A DNA stretch of 64,000 nucleotides from VGCC01 sp044375955 (GTDB taxonomy: Bacteria; Actinomycetota; Actinomycetes; S36-B12): NCBI GenBank assembly GCA_044375955.1, contig JBILLS010000002.1, forward strand, positions 62,001 to 126,000. Direction: 5' to 3'. The notes under the pieces are model-generated. The model ran no database searches. It was not told the origin of the DNA and saw nothing but the letters and a program-made list of their open reading frames with translations. Positions 33,451-41,777 of this stretch are shown piece after piece (position 1 is the stretch's first letter; each line of letters opens with the position of its first letter). A program made the position numbers and the translations under genes.

Positions 33451-34695
33451 GTGACTGCGGGCGCTGAGAGCGGCTACGACACCCCGCGCTCCGTGCTGGC
33501 CAAGGGTCTGGTCTTCGTGGGGGCAGCCACGCTCATCGGGAACGGTGCGGCCTATGCCCTGAGCATGGTCGCGGCCCGGGTGCTCACGCCGGCGGACTTC
33601 GGGGCGATGGGCGCCCTGCTCGGGCTCCTGATCATCCTGGCCACCCTGGGGATCTCGGCCCAAGCCCTCACCGCCCGCCGCGTGGCCTCGGCGGGACCAC
33701 TCCGTGCCGAGGTCGAAGCGCAGGCCATCCGACTCTCGGTCCTGATCGGTATCGGGCTGGCGGTGCTCGCCCTGGTCCTCACCTGGCCGGTCAGCGTGAT
33801 CTTCACCATTCCACCGGTGGCCGTGGCCACCGGCGTGCTCTCCATCGCCTTCGTGGTGGTCGGGTCCGCCGCCATGGGCATCGCCCAGGGTCGCGAGCAA
33901 CACCTGAAACTGGCCGGTGCCTTCATCGCCAACGGGGTATCACGGGCGGTCGGTGGTGTCATCGGGGTTCTCGTCCTGCAGAGCGTCTCGGGTGTGGGCA
34001 TCGGCATCATGGTCGGCTGCGCGGTGGGTGCCGCGATCTCCTACCAACTCGTGGCACCACGCACCTGGGGCAAGCAATTGCGCGACGGCATCGGCGTCGA
34101 GTTCGGGCACGTGGCCCACGCCCTGATCGTCCTGTTCACGCTGACGAACGTCGATGTCCTTCTCGCGCGTGTCTTCCTCACCGAAGCTCAATCGGGTGAG
34201 TACTCCGTGGGCGTGCTGCTCGCGAAGATCGCCTTCTTCCTGCCGAACGCGATCATCATCGTGCTCTTCCCGAAAATGGCGGCCGGGGATTCCCGGCGTG
34301 CACTCTTCGTCGCCACGGGTTTGACCGCCTTCGTGGGACTCATGATCACATCCGTGAGCTTCTTCCTGGGTGACCTGGTCATCCGCATCCTCGGTGGTGC
34401 GCAGTACGTGGAACTCGGATCCGAGGCGTGGATGTTCGCCCTCGAGGGTTCTGCCTTCGCCCTCGTGCAGGTGCTGCTCTACGCGCGCCTTGCCGCGCAA
34501 GATCGCAAGGCAGTTGTCGCGGTGTGGATTGCGCTGATCGTGCTCGTGGTCATCGTCGCCGGATGGCGCAATAACTCCGTGGCGGAAATCGTCACCACGG
34601 TTGTTGCCGTGTCACTTGTCTTGACCGTCGTCGGTCTCTTCCTGGATCGACGCAGTGCGCCGCGCACAGTCCTGCCTATCGAGGCTGCCGAATAG
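33451..34695 (+). CDS. Polysaccharide/lipid-linked oligosaccharide flippase (MOP/Wzx-like)
   Basis: 414 residues with about 12 hydrophobic segments and few charges between them, the MATE/MOP flippase pattern. The N-terminal LAKGLVFVGAATLIGNGAAYALSM... and VLTPADFGAMGALLGLL region (split over residues 16-60) is typical of Wzx/polysaccharide-biosynthesis proteins. It would move lipid-linked sugars across the membrane. The GTG at 33451 is preceded by TAAGGT with a seven-base gap. The frame continues upstream into the NlpC promoter region. No glycosyltransferase genes adjoin. Confidence 0.78.
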   Translation: MTAGAESGYDTPRSVLAKGLVFVGAATLIGNGAAYALSMVAARVLTPADFGAMGALLGLLIILATLGISAQALTARRVASAGPLRAEVEAQAIRLSVLIGIGLAVLALVLTWPVSVIFTIPPVAVATGVLSIAFVVVGSAAMGIAQGREQHLKLAGAFIANGVSRAVGGVIGVLVLQSVSGVGIGIMVGCAVGAAISYQLVAPRTWGKQLRDGIGVEFGHVAHALIVLFTLTNVDVLLARVFLTEAQSGEYSVGVLLAKIAFFLPNAIIIVLFPKMAAGDSRRALFVATGLTAFVGLMITSVSFFLGDLVIRILGGAQYVELGSEAWMFALEGSAFALVQVLLYARLAAQDRKAVVAVWIALIVLVVIVAGWRNNSVAEIVTTVVAVSLVLTVVGLFLDRRSAPRTVLPIEAAE

Positions 34696-34699
34696 CACC

Positions 34700-35269
34700 T
34701 CAGAGGTGCGTGCGTACCCACGCTCCGAGAATCTCCGCGCATTCGTCCACGGTCTCCCGCCAACTCTTTCCGGCAGAGCCATCCGCCTGATCGCTGACCT
34801 GCTTCACAAGCCGTATGGGCATGTCGAGTACGTGGCAGACACGCGCATACGCATAGCCCTCCATGTCGACGAGATCGGCATGGGCTGCGAGTTCTGCGCG
34901 CTGTGCTGCGTCGGCGATGAAGGCATCACCGGTGGTCAGGGTCAAGCCCTCGGCTTCGAGGTGGATCGGTTCGCTGAAGTGCAGGCCGGTGAGGGCGAAG
35001 AGCGCTGCATCGTCCAGGTCGTGCTGTGTCACGGTGGTGATGAGGTGCGTTCCTTCGACCCCTGGACGTAAGGCACCTGCGGTGCCGAGGTTGATGACCT
35101 CCGAGGGGGATGCCATGGCCAGAGTCGTGGCGAGCGCGACCGCCGCGTTGACCTTTCCGGCTCCCGTGACCAGCACCGGCAGATCGGAGACATGCAGGTG
35201 CGCGGCCTCCTCCTCTAACGCGACCACGAGCAATGGTCGATCCGGACTGATCGTGCGGTGCAGGCGCAT
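34700..35269 (-). CDS. Nucleosidase of the MTA/SAH nucleosidase family
   Basis: 189 residues. LLVVALEEEAAHL near residue 13 and VLVTGAGKVNAAVALA near residue 31 match the opening of MTA/SAH nucleosidases, GTAGAL near 63 is the phosphate/ribose loop, and LVDMEGYAYARVC near 132 holds the nucleoside-binding Met-Glu. It is shorter than E. coli Pfs (232), so a sub-branch such as purine or futalosine nucleosidase is possible. The ATG at 35269 has TAGCGT six bases before it. It is convergent with the flippase gene and divergent from tRNA-Ser(TGA). Confidence 0.78.
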   Translation of the reverse strand: MRLHRTISPDRPLLVVALEEEAAHLHVSDLPVLVTGAGKVNAAVALATTLAMASPSEVINLGTAGALRPGVEGTHLITTVTQHDLDDAALFALTGLHFSEPIHLEAEGLTLTTGDAFIADAAQRAELAAHADLVDMEGYAYARVCHVLDMPIRLVKQVSDQADGSAGKSWRETVDECAEILGAWVRTHL

Positions 35270-35313
35270 GTGCGGACGCTAGTGCCTGCAGGTGCACTAC
35301 CGTGGGCTCCCCG

Positions 35314-35398
35314 GGCGAGGTGGCAGAGCGGCCGAATGCAGTCGCCTTGAAAGCGACCGAGGGGCAACCCTCCGGGGGTTCAAATCCCTCCCTCGCCG
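35314..35398 (+). tRNA. tRNA-Ser (TGA)
   Basis: Acceptor GGCGAGG pairs with CCTCGCC, discriminator G. The anticodon loop CTTGAAA gives anticodon TGA (UCA codons). A long class II variable arm (GAGGGGCAACCCTC) and T-loop TTCAAAT are present. CCA is not encoded. A -10-like TACCGT lies at 35298-35303. Only 16 bases separate it from the next coding sequence. Confidence 0.95.
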
Positions 35399-35414
35399 CA
35401 GAGTGGAGGTGGCG

Positions 35415-35882
35415 ATGGGCGATCTGATCCGACTGATCGCCATCGACATCCTCGTCGTGATCGTTATCTCGGCTTCGGTAGGTCTGACCGCTCCGCGCTG
35501 GCGGGGCGACTGGCTCACGCGGGACTCACTCCTGCTGCGCCCAGCGCCGTGGGAGACACCGTCCTACTTCCGCCGTTTCCCCACCGCCACCTGGGCGCGT
35601 GTGCTTCCGGAGATGGGGGCAACCTTCGGTGGACGGAGTAAGCGCTACATCCCCGACCGAGATTCCCGAGCGATCGCTGAATACCTCGTCGAGTTACGAC
35701 GAGCGGAGTGGGTGCACTGGACCTCGGTGTTCAGTTGGGTTCCCCTGGCGTTCTTCAACCCGTGGTGGCTGACCCTGGCTTTCGCGATCATCGTGATCGT
35801 CGGGAACGCACCGTTCATGGTGATCCTGCGCAGCAATCGAATCCGTCTTTCTCACATACTGACCCGAATCACGGAGGGATGA
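35415..35882 (+). CDS. CrtO-like glycosyl-diaponeurosporenoate acyltransferase family protein
   Basis: 155 residues. Two hydrophobic regions (residues 5-25 and 110-135) flank a conserved middle: FGGRSKRYIP near residue 72 and VELRRAEWVHW near 94-104. This pattern, with ExRRAExxHW, fits the acyltransferase family named after staphyloxanthin CrtO. No carotenoid genes are nearby, so the acceptor is unknown and the name should be read as a family label. GGAGG precedes the ATG at 35415. The ddaH gene starts one base after its stop. An upstream extension of this frame lies inside the tRNA. Confidence 0.6.
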   Translation: MGDLIRLIAIDILVVIVISASVGLTAPRWRGDWLTRDSLLLRPAPWETPSYFRRFPTATWARVLPEMGATFGGRSKRYIPDRDSRAIAEYLVELRRAEWVHWTSVFSWVPLAFFNPWWLTLAFAIIVIVGNAPFMVILRSNRIRLSHILTRITEG

Positions 35883-35883
35883 C

Positions 35884-36732
35884 ATGACCGACTTCGGCGT
35901 GAACTCGATGGTCGGTGACCTGGCCTGGGTCGCCGTGCGCCCACCGTCGCCGCGGGGGGACTACTCCGTGGCCCACTGGGCGACCCCCATCGACTTCGAC
36001 CGACTCGCTGCCCAGCACAGCACCTTCACCGAGCTGCTGACCCGCCTGGGGTGCGAGGTGCTCGTCCTCGATCCGGTCGATGACATGCCCGATGCGATCT
36101 TCACCTACGACCCCGTCTTCGTGGTGCCCACGGGTGTCATCGAGTTACGCGGAGCCAAGCAGGTGCGCGCCGGTGAGCCACCTCTGCTCGCGATGGAGCT
36201 GCAACGTGCTGGAATCCCGCTCGTCGGTGCACTGCGAGCACCTGCCACGGCCGATGGCGGTGACATGTTCTGGCTCGACCGCTCCACTCTGGCCATCGGA
36301 CGTAGCTATCGCACCAATCAGGCGGCCGTCGATCAGATCGCGGCCATGCTCGCGCCCATCGGGATCACGGTGGAGACGTTCGACCTCCCGCACGATCAGG
36401 GCCCTGAGTTCTGCCTCCACCTGATGAGTGTGGTGTCACCGGTGCGCGAGGACCTGGCCGTGGTCTACGAGCGCCTCGCGCCCGTCCCGTTACTGCAGGC
36501 CCTGCGCGCCCGGGGAATCGAGACCGTGTCGGTTCCCGAGGAGGACTACGTATCGCTGGGCTGCAACATCCTGTGCATCCGACCAGGCGAGGTGATCATC
36601 GCCGAAGGGAACGACGCGACCGTCACCCGCCTTCGCAATCACGGGGTGACCGTGCACACCTACGCTGCGAGTGAGATCAACAAGGGTGAGGGCGGGCCCA
36701 CATGTCTTACCCGTCCTCTTCACCGACGCTAA
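35884..36732 (+). CDS. ddaH: Dimethylargininase (DDAH)
   Basis: 282 residues of the guanidino-modifying enzyme fold. DMPDAIFTYDPVFV near residues 63-76 holds the substrate-binding Asp, ADGGDMFWLD near 120 the second acidic site, FCLHLMSVVSP near 173 the catalytic His, and YVSLGCNILCIRPGEV near 222 the nucleophilic Cys. It hydrolyses N-methylated arginines to citrulline and a methylamine. A GGAGGG ribosome site precedes the ATG. The last eight bases, with the stop codon, are the first bases of a 34-bp tandem repeat array. Confidence 0.86.
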   Translation: MTDFGVNSMVGDLAWVAVRPPSPRGDYSVAHWATPIDFDRLAAQHSTFTELLTRLGCEVLVLDPVDDMPDAIFTYDPVFVVPTGVIELRGAKQVRAGEPPLLAMELQRAGIPLVGALRAPATADGGDMFWLDRSTLAIGRSYRTNQAAVDQIAAMLAPIGITVETFDLPHDQGPEFCLHLMSVVSPVREDLAVVYERLAPVPLLQALRARGIETVSVPEEDYVSLGCNILCIRPGEVIIAEGNDATVTRLRNHGVTVHTYAASEINKGEGGPTCLTRPLHRR

Positions 36733-36849
36733 ATCGTCGATGCGTCGTGCCCATTCCCGACGCTAAATCGTGGACGCGTCGTGCCCATTCGCGACGCTAA
36801 ATCGTTGATGCGTCGTGCCCATTCGCGACGCTAAATCGTTGATGCGTCG
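36725..36849. repeat. 34-bp tandem repeat array, 3.7 copies, over two convergent stops
   Basis: Copies begin at 36725, 36759, 36793 and 36827 (the last is 23 bp). Each has GACGC-N12-GCGTC, an inverted repeat with a 12-base centre starting TAAATCGT, and a linker near GTGCCCATTCGC. The first copy holds the ddaH stop, the last holds the last seven codons and stop of the minus-strand alcohol dehydrogenase gene. Copies 3 and 4 match over the shared part; copies 1 and 2 have one to three changes, including a paired change that keeps the stem. The array fills the whole gap between the genes. Confidence 0.9.
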
Positions 36850-37868
36850 ATCACGAACCGGTAACGCACGTCGCTATTCACGACGCGCTCCCACGCCTCG
36901 TTGATCTGATCGGCACGGATCACCTCGACGTCCGACCCGTAGCCGTTGTCCGCACAGAAGTCGAGCATCTCCTGGGTCTGGCCCATGCCCCCGATATTCG
37001 AACCGGCCAGACGGAGGCGTTGCATCACCAGGGTGAAAGTGCTGACCGAGAGCGGCTTGTCCGGCAGCCCGACACAGACGAGTGTGCCATCGGTGGCGAG
37101 CAGGCTCATCAGGTTGTCGATGTCGATCGATGCAGACACCGTGTTCACGATCAGGTCGAAGGTTCCGCGTGCGGCCTTCATCGCGTCCTTGTCCGTCATC
37201 AGCAGGAAGTGGTCGGCACCCAGACGGAGCGCGTCATCGCGCTTCCCCGGTGAGTGACTGATGAGCGTGACCTCGGCACCCATGGCATGAGCGTGCTTCA
37301 CGCCCATATGACCCAGCCCACCAAGCCCGACGATCGCGACCTTCTTCCCGGGTCCGGCACCCCATTCGCGTAGCGGCGAATAGGTGGTGATGCCTGCGCA
37401 GAGAAGCGGTGCGGCCTCCTCGAGGCTCAGGCCGTCGGGGATGCGCAGGACGTAGCCCTGGTTCACGACGATCTGCTTGGAATAGCCGCCGTAGGCGGGG
37501 GTTCCGTCATAGTGGCGCCCGTTGTAGGTGGGGACGAAGCCCTTGATGCAGTAGTTGCCGAGGTCCTTGCGGCAATTCGCGCACTCGCCGCAGGAGTCGA
37601 CGAATACGCCGACGCCCACGCGGTCACCGACGGAGAACCGCGTCACGTTCGATCCCACCGCGGACACCGTTCCGGCGATTTCGTGTCCGGGAACCATCGG
37701 GAAAATGGAGGTGAACCACTCCTCTCGGGCCTGGTGGATGTCCGAGTGGCATATCCCGGAGAAGGCGATGTCGATGAGGACGTCGTCGGGTCCCACCTCG
37801 GAACGCTCGATCACGGTCGGCGCGAGGGGCGCTCCGGCGGACTCGGCGGCGTAGGCGGCAACCTTCAT
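36831..37868 (-). CDS. Zinc-dependent alcohol dehydrogenase, CAD/YahK type
   Basis: 345 residues. The catalytic zinc site is in GICHSDIHQ near residue 37 and GHEIAGTVSAVG near 61; four structural-zinc cysteines lie in CGECANCRKDLGNYC near 93-107; the NADP loop is VAIVGLGGLGHMGVKHAHA near 173. It should reduce aldehydes with NADPH. AGGAG lies before the ATG. Its last codons are part of the 34-bp repeat array. The next upstream gene is the shikimate-dehydrogenase-like one. Confidence 0.9.
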   Translation of the reverse strand: MKVAAYAAESAGAPLAPTVIERSEVGPDDVLIDIAFSGICHSDIHQAREEWFTSIFPMVPGHEIAGTVSAVGSNVTRFSVGDRVGVGVFVDSCGECANCRKDLGNYCIKGFVPTYNGRHYDGTPAYGGYSKQIVVNQGYVLRIPDGLSLEEAAPLLCAGITTYSPLREWGAGPGKKVAIVGLGGLGHMGVKHAHAMGAEVTLISHSPGKRDDALRLGADHFLLMTDKDAMKAARGTFDLIVNTVSASIDIDNLMSLLATDGTLVCVGLPDKPLSVSTFTLVMQRLRLAGSNIGGMGQTQEMLDFCADNGYGSDVEVIRADQINEAWERVVNSDVRYRFVIDASTI

Positions 37869-37899
37869 GGACTCTCCTGCTGGGGTGGGGGAAGACAGA

Positions 37900-38754
37900 T
37901 TATGGCGCGAGACCGAAGATGGCGCTCAGCTCGCGATGCATGACGCCCTTATCGAGGTCGACGCCGGTCCACAATCGCCCGTTGATGGCAGCCTGGTTCA
38001 CGAGCATCCCCAGCCCGGTGAGAATGGTGCATCCGCGTGCCTGGGCGGCGTGCAGCCAGAGGGTCATCGGGGGGTTGGCCATCACATCCGCGACGACCAT
38101 CCGCGCCTGCAGTGAGTCGGTATCGACGTCGAGAGTCTCCGTGGATCCGGCTCCGAATCCGATCGAGGTCGCGTTGATCACGACATCGGCATCCGCGGGC
38201 ACCTCGAACCGAGGAGTCCACGGCCGGTAATCGCAGGCGGCGGGCGTTCGAGAGTCGACGAGGTCGGCGAGTTCGCGGCCACGCTCGGGGGAGCGGTTGA
38301 CGATCGTGATCGCCCGGGCACCGGCGAGCGCGCACTCGACGGCGATGGCGCGCGCTGCACCACCCGCCCCGAAGACCACGATCGATGTGTCCTGCGGGTC
38401 CTTCACCTCGCGGAGGGACGCGAGGAATCCCTGGCCGTCGGTGTTCTCACCGATCAGCCGTCCACCGTCGTTCACCACGGTGTTGACCGCTCCGATGATC
38501 GCTGCGGATTCTGCGAGGCCGTCGATGAGATCGATCACGGCGACCTTGTGAGGAAGTGAGCAGTTGAAACCACGCCAACCCATGGCCACCGCGCCGCGCA
38601 CGGCATCCGCGAGGCCATTGGGCTTCACATCGCAGTTGATGTATCGGAAGTCCAGGTTCCCGGCGGTGTAGGCCGCCTCCATGATCTGCACGGTCGGGTT
38701 GTCCGCGGCGGGTGTGCTGAACGAGCCGGTGAGCTGGGGTAGGAATGACGTCAC
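37900..38754 (-). CDS. aroE: Shikimate/quinate dehydrogenase-like protein
   Basis: 284 residues. The AroE fold is shown by SLPHKVAVIDLIDG near residue 66 (catalytic Lys), GAVNTVVNDGGRLIGENTDG near 89 with the substrate-binding Asn and Asp, and FGAGGAARAIAVECA near 128 as nucleotide loop. The GTG at 38754 is chosen because GACAAT lies six bases before it and TSFLPQLTGSFSTP fits the AroE start. It lies beside an inositol-dehydrogenase-like gene and a sugar transporter, so a catabolic role on quinate or a cyclitol is as likely as aromatic synthesis. That choice is open. Confidence 0.75.
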   Translation of the reverse strand: MTSFLPQLTGSFSTPAADNPTVQIMEAAYTAGNLDFRYINCDVKPNGLADAVRGAVAMGWRGFNCSLPHKVAVIDLIDGLAESAAIIGAVNTVVNDGGRLIGENTDGQGFLASLREVKDPQDTSIVVFGAGGAARAIAVECALAGARAITIVNRSPERGRELADLVDSRTPAACDYRPWTPRFEVPADADVVINATSIGFGAGSTETLDVDTDSLQARMVVADVMANPPMTLWLHAAQARGCTILTGLGMLVNQAAINGRLWTGVDLDKGVMHRELSAIFGLAP

Positions 38755-38810
38755 GGGGACATTGTCCTCGTGACCGCCCAACGGCGCACGGTCCTTGGCA
38801 GGATGAGCGC

Positions 38811-39818
38811 GTGGACCTGCGCGTCGGTGTGATCGGAACGGGCAACATCGGGACCTCGCATGCACTGTCCCTCCACGGGGAAGTCAGTGGCGCAACCGTG
38901 GTGGGTGTCTACGACGTCGACGCGGACCGTGCCGATGCGGTGGCCCAAGAGGTTCAGGCCGACGTCTATCCGAGCGCGGAGGATCTGATCCGCGCCGCCG
39001 AGGTCGATGCCGTCGTGATCGCCAGCCCCGATGACCTCCACGCCGAGCAGGCTCTGACCTGTCTCGCGGCGGGCAAGCCGATGCTGCTGGAGAAGCCGCT
39101 GGCACCGACGGTGTCGGATGCACGTCGTGTGCTGGATGCCGAGGTCAGCCTGGGGCGTCGGTTGATCACCCTCGGGTTCATGCGCCGATTCGATCCGGGG
39201 TATGTCCAACTCAAGGAGCAGATCACCACGGGCGAGGTGGGTGAGGTGCTCATCGTGCACAACGTGCACCGCAACGCCTCGGCCCCCTATGGTCTGCTCA
39301 GCGATCGAACGATGTACAACATGGTGATCCACGAGTTCGACATCAGTCGCTGGCTCATCGACGAGGAGTTCGTCGCAGTCCAGGTGATCAAGGGTCGCCC
39401 CGGCCCTCAGACACCCCCCGGGCAATTCGACCCGATGATCGTGATGCTGACGTCGGCCAACGGGACCCTCGTGGATATCGAGGCATTCGTCAATGCGCAC
39501 TACGGCTATGAGGTCACCTGCCAGGCGGTGGGTTCCCTCGGAGTCCTGGACATGTCGGATGGATCGTTCATCACACGCACCGCGCGCAATATGCGCGGAC
39601 AGGCGATCCCGGACCTGTGGCTCGGCCGTTTCGCCGAGGCCTACCGCGCCGAGTTACAGGCCTGGGTCAATGCCACCCGCGGTGTCTCCGGACCGGTGGG
39701 TGGGAGCGCGTGGGACGGGTTCGCGGCGACCGCCATGGCGGAGGCTGCAGCGAACTCCATCACGTCGGGAACGCGGGAGAGCATCGATCTCCCGGCGCGC
39801 CCCGCCCTGTATTCCTGA
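38811..39818 (+). CDS. iolG: Gfo/Idh/MocA oxidoreductase, inositol 2-dehydrogenase-like
   Basis: 335 residues. LRVGVIGTGNIGTSHALSL (residues 3-21) is the NAD loop, LLEKPLAPT near 93 carries the catalytic EKP, and a C-terminal sugar-binding sheet contains MVIHEFDISRWL near 172-183, with the conserved DxxxxH-like region. Inositol dehydrogenases and other sugar dehydrogenases share this form. A GTG start at 38811 has CAGGAT six bases before it. It is divergent from the aroE-like gene and convergent with the sugar ABC operon. Substrate is inferred from family only. Confidence 0.78.
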   Translation: MDLRVGVIGTGNIGTSHALSLHGEVSGATVVGVYDVDADRADAVAQEVQADVYPSAEDLIRAAEVDAVVIASPDDLHAEQALTCLAAGKPMLLEKPLAPTVSDARRVLDAEVSLGRRLITLGFMRRFDPGYVQLKEQITTGEVGEVLIVHNVHRNASAPYGLLSDRTMYNMVIHEFDISRWLIDEEFVAVQVIKGRPGPQTPPGQFDPMIVMLTSANGTLVDIEAFVNAHYGYEVTCQAVGSLGVLDMSDGSFITRTARNMRGQAIPDLWLGRFAEAYRAELQAWVNATRGVSGPVGGSAWDGFAATAMAEAAANSITSGTRESIDLPARPALYS

Positions 39819-39823
39819 ATTAT

Positions 39824-40621
39824 TCAGGCGGTCACGGGGGTGAGCGCCTGCTCACTCTCGGGCACGTTCATCGCACCGGTCATGATCGCCACGACGTCGT
39901 TCATCGAGTGGCTGCGAGGCGTCACCACAGCGGCCCGCTTACCGAGTCGCTGCACATGGATGCGGTCGGCCACCTCGAAGACCTGCGGCATGTTGTGCGA
40001 GATCAAGATGACGGGGATTCCGCGGGTGCGCAGGTCCTTGATGAGTTGGAGCACGCGCGCAGACTCATTCACGCCGAGTGCTGCTGTGGGTTCGTCGAGG
40101 ATGATCACCTTCGATCCGAACACGGCTGCGCGCGCGACGGCGACCGCCTGGCGCTGACCACCCGAGAGTGTCTCCACGGCCTGCGTGATGTTCTGCACGG
40201 TGCCGATGCCGAGGTTGCGCAGATGCTCGCCCGCTTCTTTCCGCATGCGCTTCTTGTCCAAGGTGCGGAACACCTTGCCGACGAATCCGCTCTTACGCTG
40301 CTCGCGGCCGAGGTAGAGGTTCTCGGAGATATCGAGCGCGGGTGCCACGGCGAGGGTCTGGAACACGGTCTCGATCCCTGCGGCCCGAGCATCCTGGGTG
40401 GAGCGAAAGGCGACCGACTGCCCCATGACCAGCATCTCGCCCGTATCCGGGGAGTGCGCTCCCGAGAAGCACTTGATGAGAGTGGATTTGCCCGCACCAT
40501 TGTCGCCAACGACCGCGAGCACTTCACCGGGGTAGAGCTCGATGTTTGCCCCATCGAGGCCGACCACGCGTCCGAACGTCTTGACCAGGTTGGTGCCCTG
40601 GAGGACTGGTTGGACCGTCAT
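39824..40621 (-). CDS. Sugar ABC transporter ATP-binding protein, FrcA type
   Basis: 265 residues with one ABC domain: Walker A VVGDNGAGKST near residue 38, signature TLSGGQRQAVAVARA near 148, Walker B VIILDEPTAALG near 170, H-loop LISHNM near 202. Ribose-type RbsA proteins have two ABC domains; the single-domain form with this length is that of FrcA. It powers uptake with the permease and binding protein encoded upstream. The ATG at 40621 overlaps the permease stop (ATGA). Confidence 0.85.
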   Translation of the reverse strand: MTVQPVLQGTNLVKTFGRVVGLDGANIELYPGEVLAVVGDNGAGKSTLIKCFSGAHSPDTGEMLVMGQSVAFRSTQDARAAGIETVFQTLAVAPALDISENLYLGREQRKSGFVGKVFRTLDKKRMRKEAGEHLRNLGIGTVQNITQAVETLSGGQRQAVAVARAAVFGSKVIILDEPTAALGVNESARVLQLIKDLRTRGIPVILISHNMPQVFEVADRIHVQRLGKRAAVVTPRSHSMNDVVAIMTGAMNVPESEQALTPVTA

Positions 40622-41667
40622 GTCTTCACCTTCCTGATCCACTGGTCGATGGCCACCGCGGCAATGACGAGGATGCCGACGGCGAGAACTCGATAGGCCT
40701 GGTCGAGCCCGGCAAGGGCCAACCCGTTCTCGACCACGACGATGATGAATGTTCCGATAAGTGTCCCGATCATCGTGCCGCGTCCGCCGAATAGCGAGAC
40801 GCCGCCGATCACCACGGCGGTGATGGTGTCGAGGTTGATCAGTGGGTCCGCGTTGGGGGATGCCGAACCCACACGGCCGATATAGACCCACGAAGCGATG
40901 CCCATGATGAGGCCGGCCACGACGTAGACGCTGAAGATCACGCGCTTGACGCGGATACCAGAGAGTTCCGCTGCCACCGGATCGTCACCGACCGCGTACA
41001 CATGCCGCCCCCACGCCGTATTGCGCAGGATGTAGGCGAAGACGGCGAACAGGATCAGCATCAGGACCACGCCGTACATCAGCTGGAAGTCGCCGATCTT
41101 GACAGTGGTGCCGAGCCACTTGAGCAGCTCGGGGATCTCCGGACCCTGGATGGTGCGCGCCTTGAACAGAATCAACGTCAATGCGGTGAACACGCTCAGC
41201 GTGCCGAGAGTGACGATGAACGGCGGGAGGTTGAAGCGCACGATGAGGAAACCGTTGACCGCACCGGCCAGGGTTGCGGCAAGGATGCCGAGCACGATCG
41301 ACAGAGCCGGGTTCTGACCCGCGATGGGCAGGACATTGGAAGCGGTCACCGAGACCGCGAGGTTGGCCATGAGCATCTGGCCGAACACCATGATCGCGCC
41401 GATGCTCAGGTCGATACCGGCGGTCAGGATGATGAGGGTCTGCGCGATCGCGAGGGTTCCGATGACCACGGACTGCTGGGTGAGGAAGGAGAGGTTTCCC
41501 GGGAGGAGGAACCTCTCGTTGAGAAGAGTGAAGACCACCATCGCGACCACGAGGACGATGAGCGGGCTGAGGTACGGATAGCGGTGCAGGGTGCTCTGCA
41601 CGCGCTGGATCGGGGTTCGCCGCTCCATGAATTCCTCAGCGAGGTCCACCGTGGGGGCCTGGGACAC
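40618..41667 (-). CDS. Sugar ABC transporter permease, FrcC/RbsC type
   Basis: 349 residues with 8-10 membrane segments. ILTAGIDLSIGAIMVFGQM near residue 74 is the signature of ribose/fructose-type permeases and GVSLFGGRGTMIGTLIG near 290 matches their C-terminal conserved loop. A strong ribosome site AAGGAGG lies six bases before the GTG at 41667, which decides the start over a longer frame. A 15-bp hairpin separates it from the binding-protein gene. Confidence 0.86.
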   Translation of the reverse strand: MSQAPTVDLAEEFMERRTPIQRVQSTLHRYPYLSPLIVLVVAMVVFTLLNERFLLPGNLSFLTQQSVVIGTLAIAQTLIILTAGIDLSIGAIMVFGQMLMANLAVSVTASNVLPIAGQNPALSIVLGILAATLAGAVNGFLIVRFNLPPFIVTLGTLSVFTALTLILFKARTIQGPEIPELLKWLGTTVKIGDFQLMYGVVLMLILFAVFAYILRNTAWGRHVYAVGDDPVAAELSGIRVKRVIFSVYVVAGLIMGIASWVYIGRVGSASPNADPLINLDTITAVVIGGVSLFGGRGTMIGTLIGTFIIVVVENGLALAGLDQAYRVLAVGILVIAAVAIDQWIRKVKT

Positions 41668-41719
41668 CGGATGCCTCCTTGTTTCAAAGGTCTCAAGCAC
41701 GATATCGGAGAGATATGTG

Positions 41720-41753
41720 CCCGGGGCGGCAATCGTGAGATTGCCGCCCCGGG
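41720..41753 (-). other. 15-bp perfect hairpin between binding-protein and permease genes
   Basis: CCCGGGGCGGCAATC and GATTGCCGCCCCGGG pair perfectly around GTGA. On the transcript the hairpin starts 24 bases after the binding-protein stop. No T-run follows, so it is more likely an mRNA 3'-end protector or partial attenuator that keeps the binding protein in excess; this is inference. Confidence 0.8.
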
Positions 41754-41777
41754 TCAGTTACTAACTCCGCTCGGGGT

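Noticed and set aside
34695..34709. Terminator between the flippase and nucleosidase genes
   Set aside because: The GCACCTC/GAGGTGC stem has at best a five-base loop, no T-run on either strand, and lies within the nucleosidase coding end.
36725..36849. CRISPR array
   Set aside because: The 34-bp units are directly adjacent with no spacers, and no cas genes are in the window.
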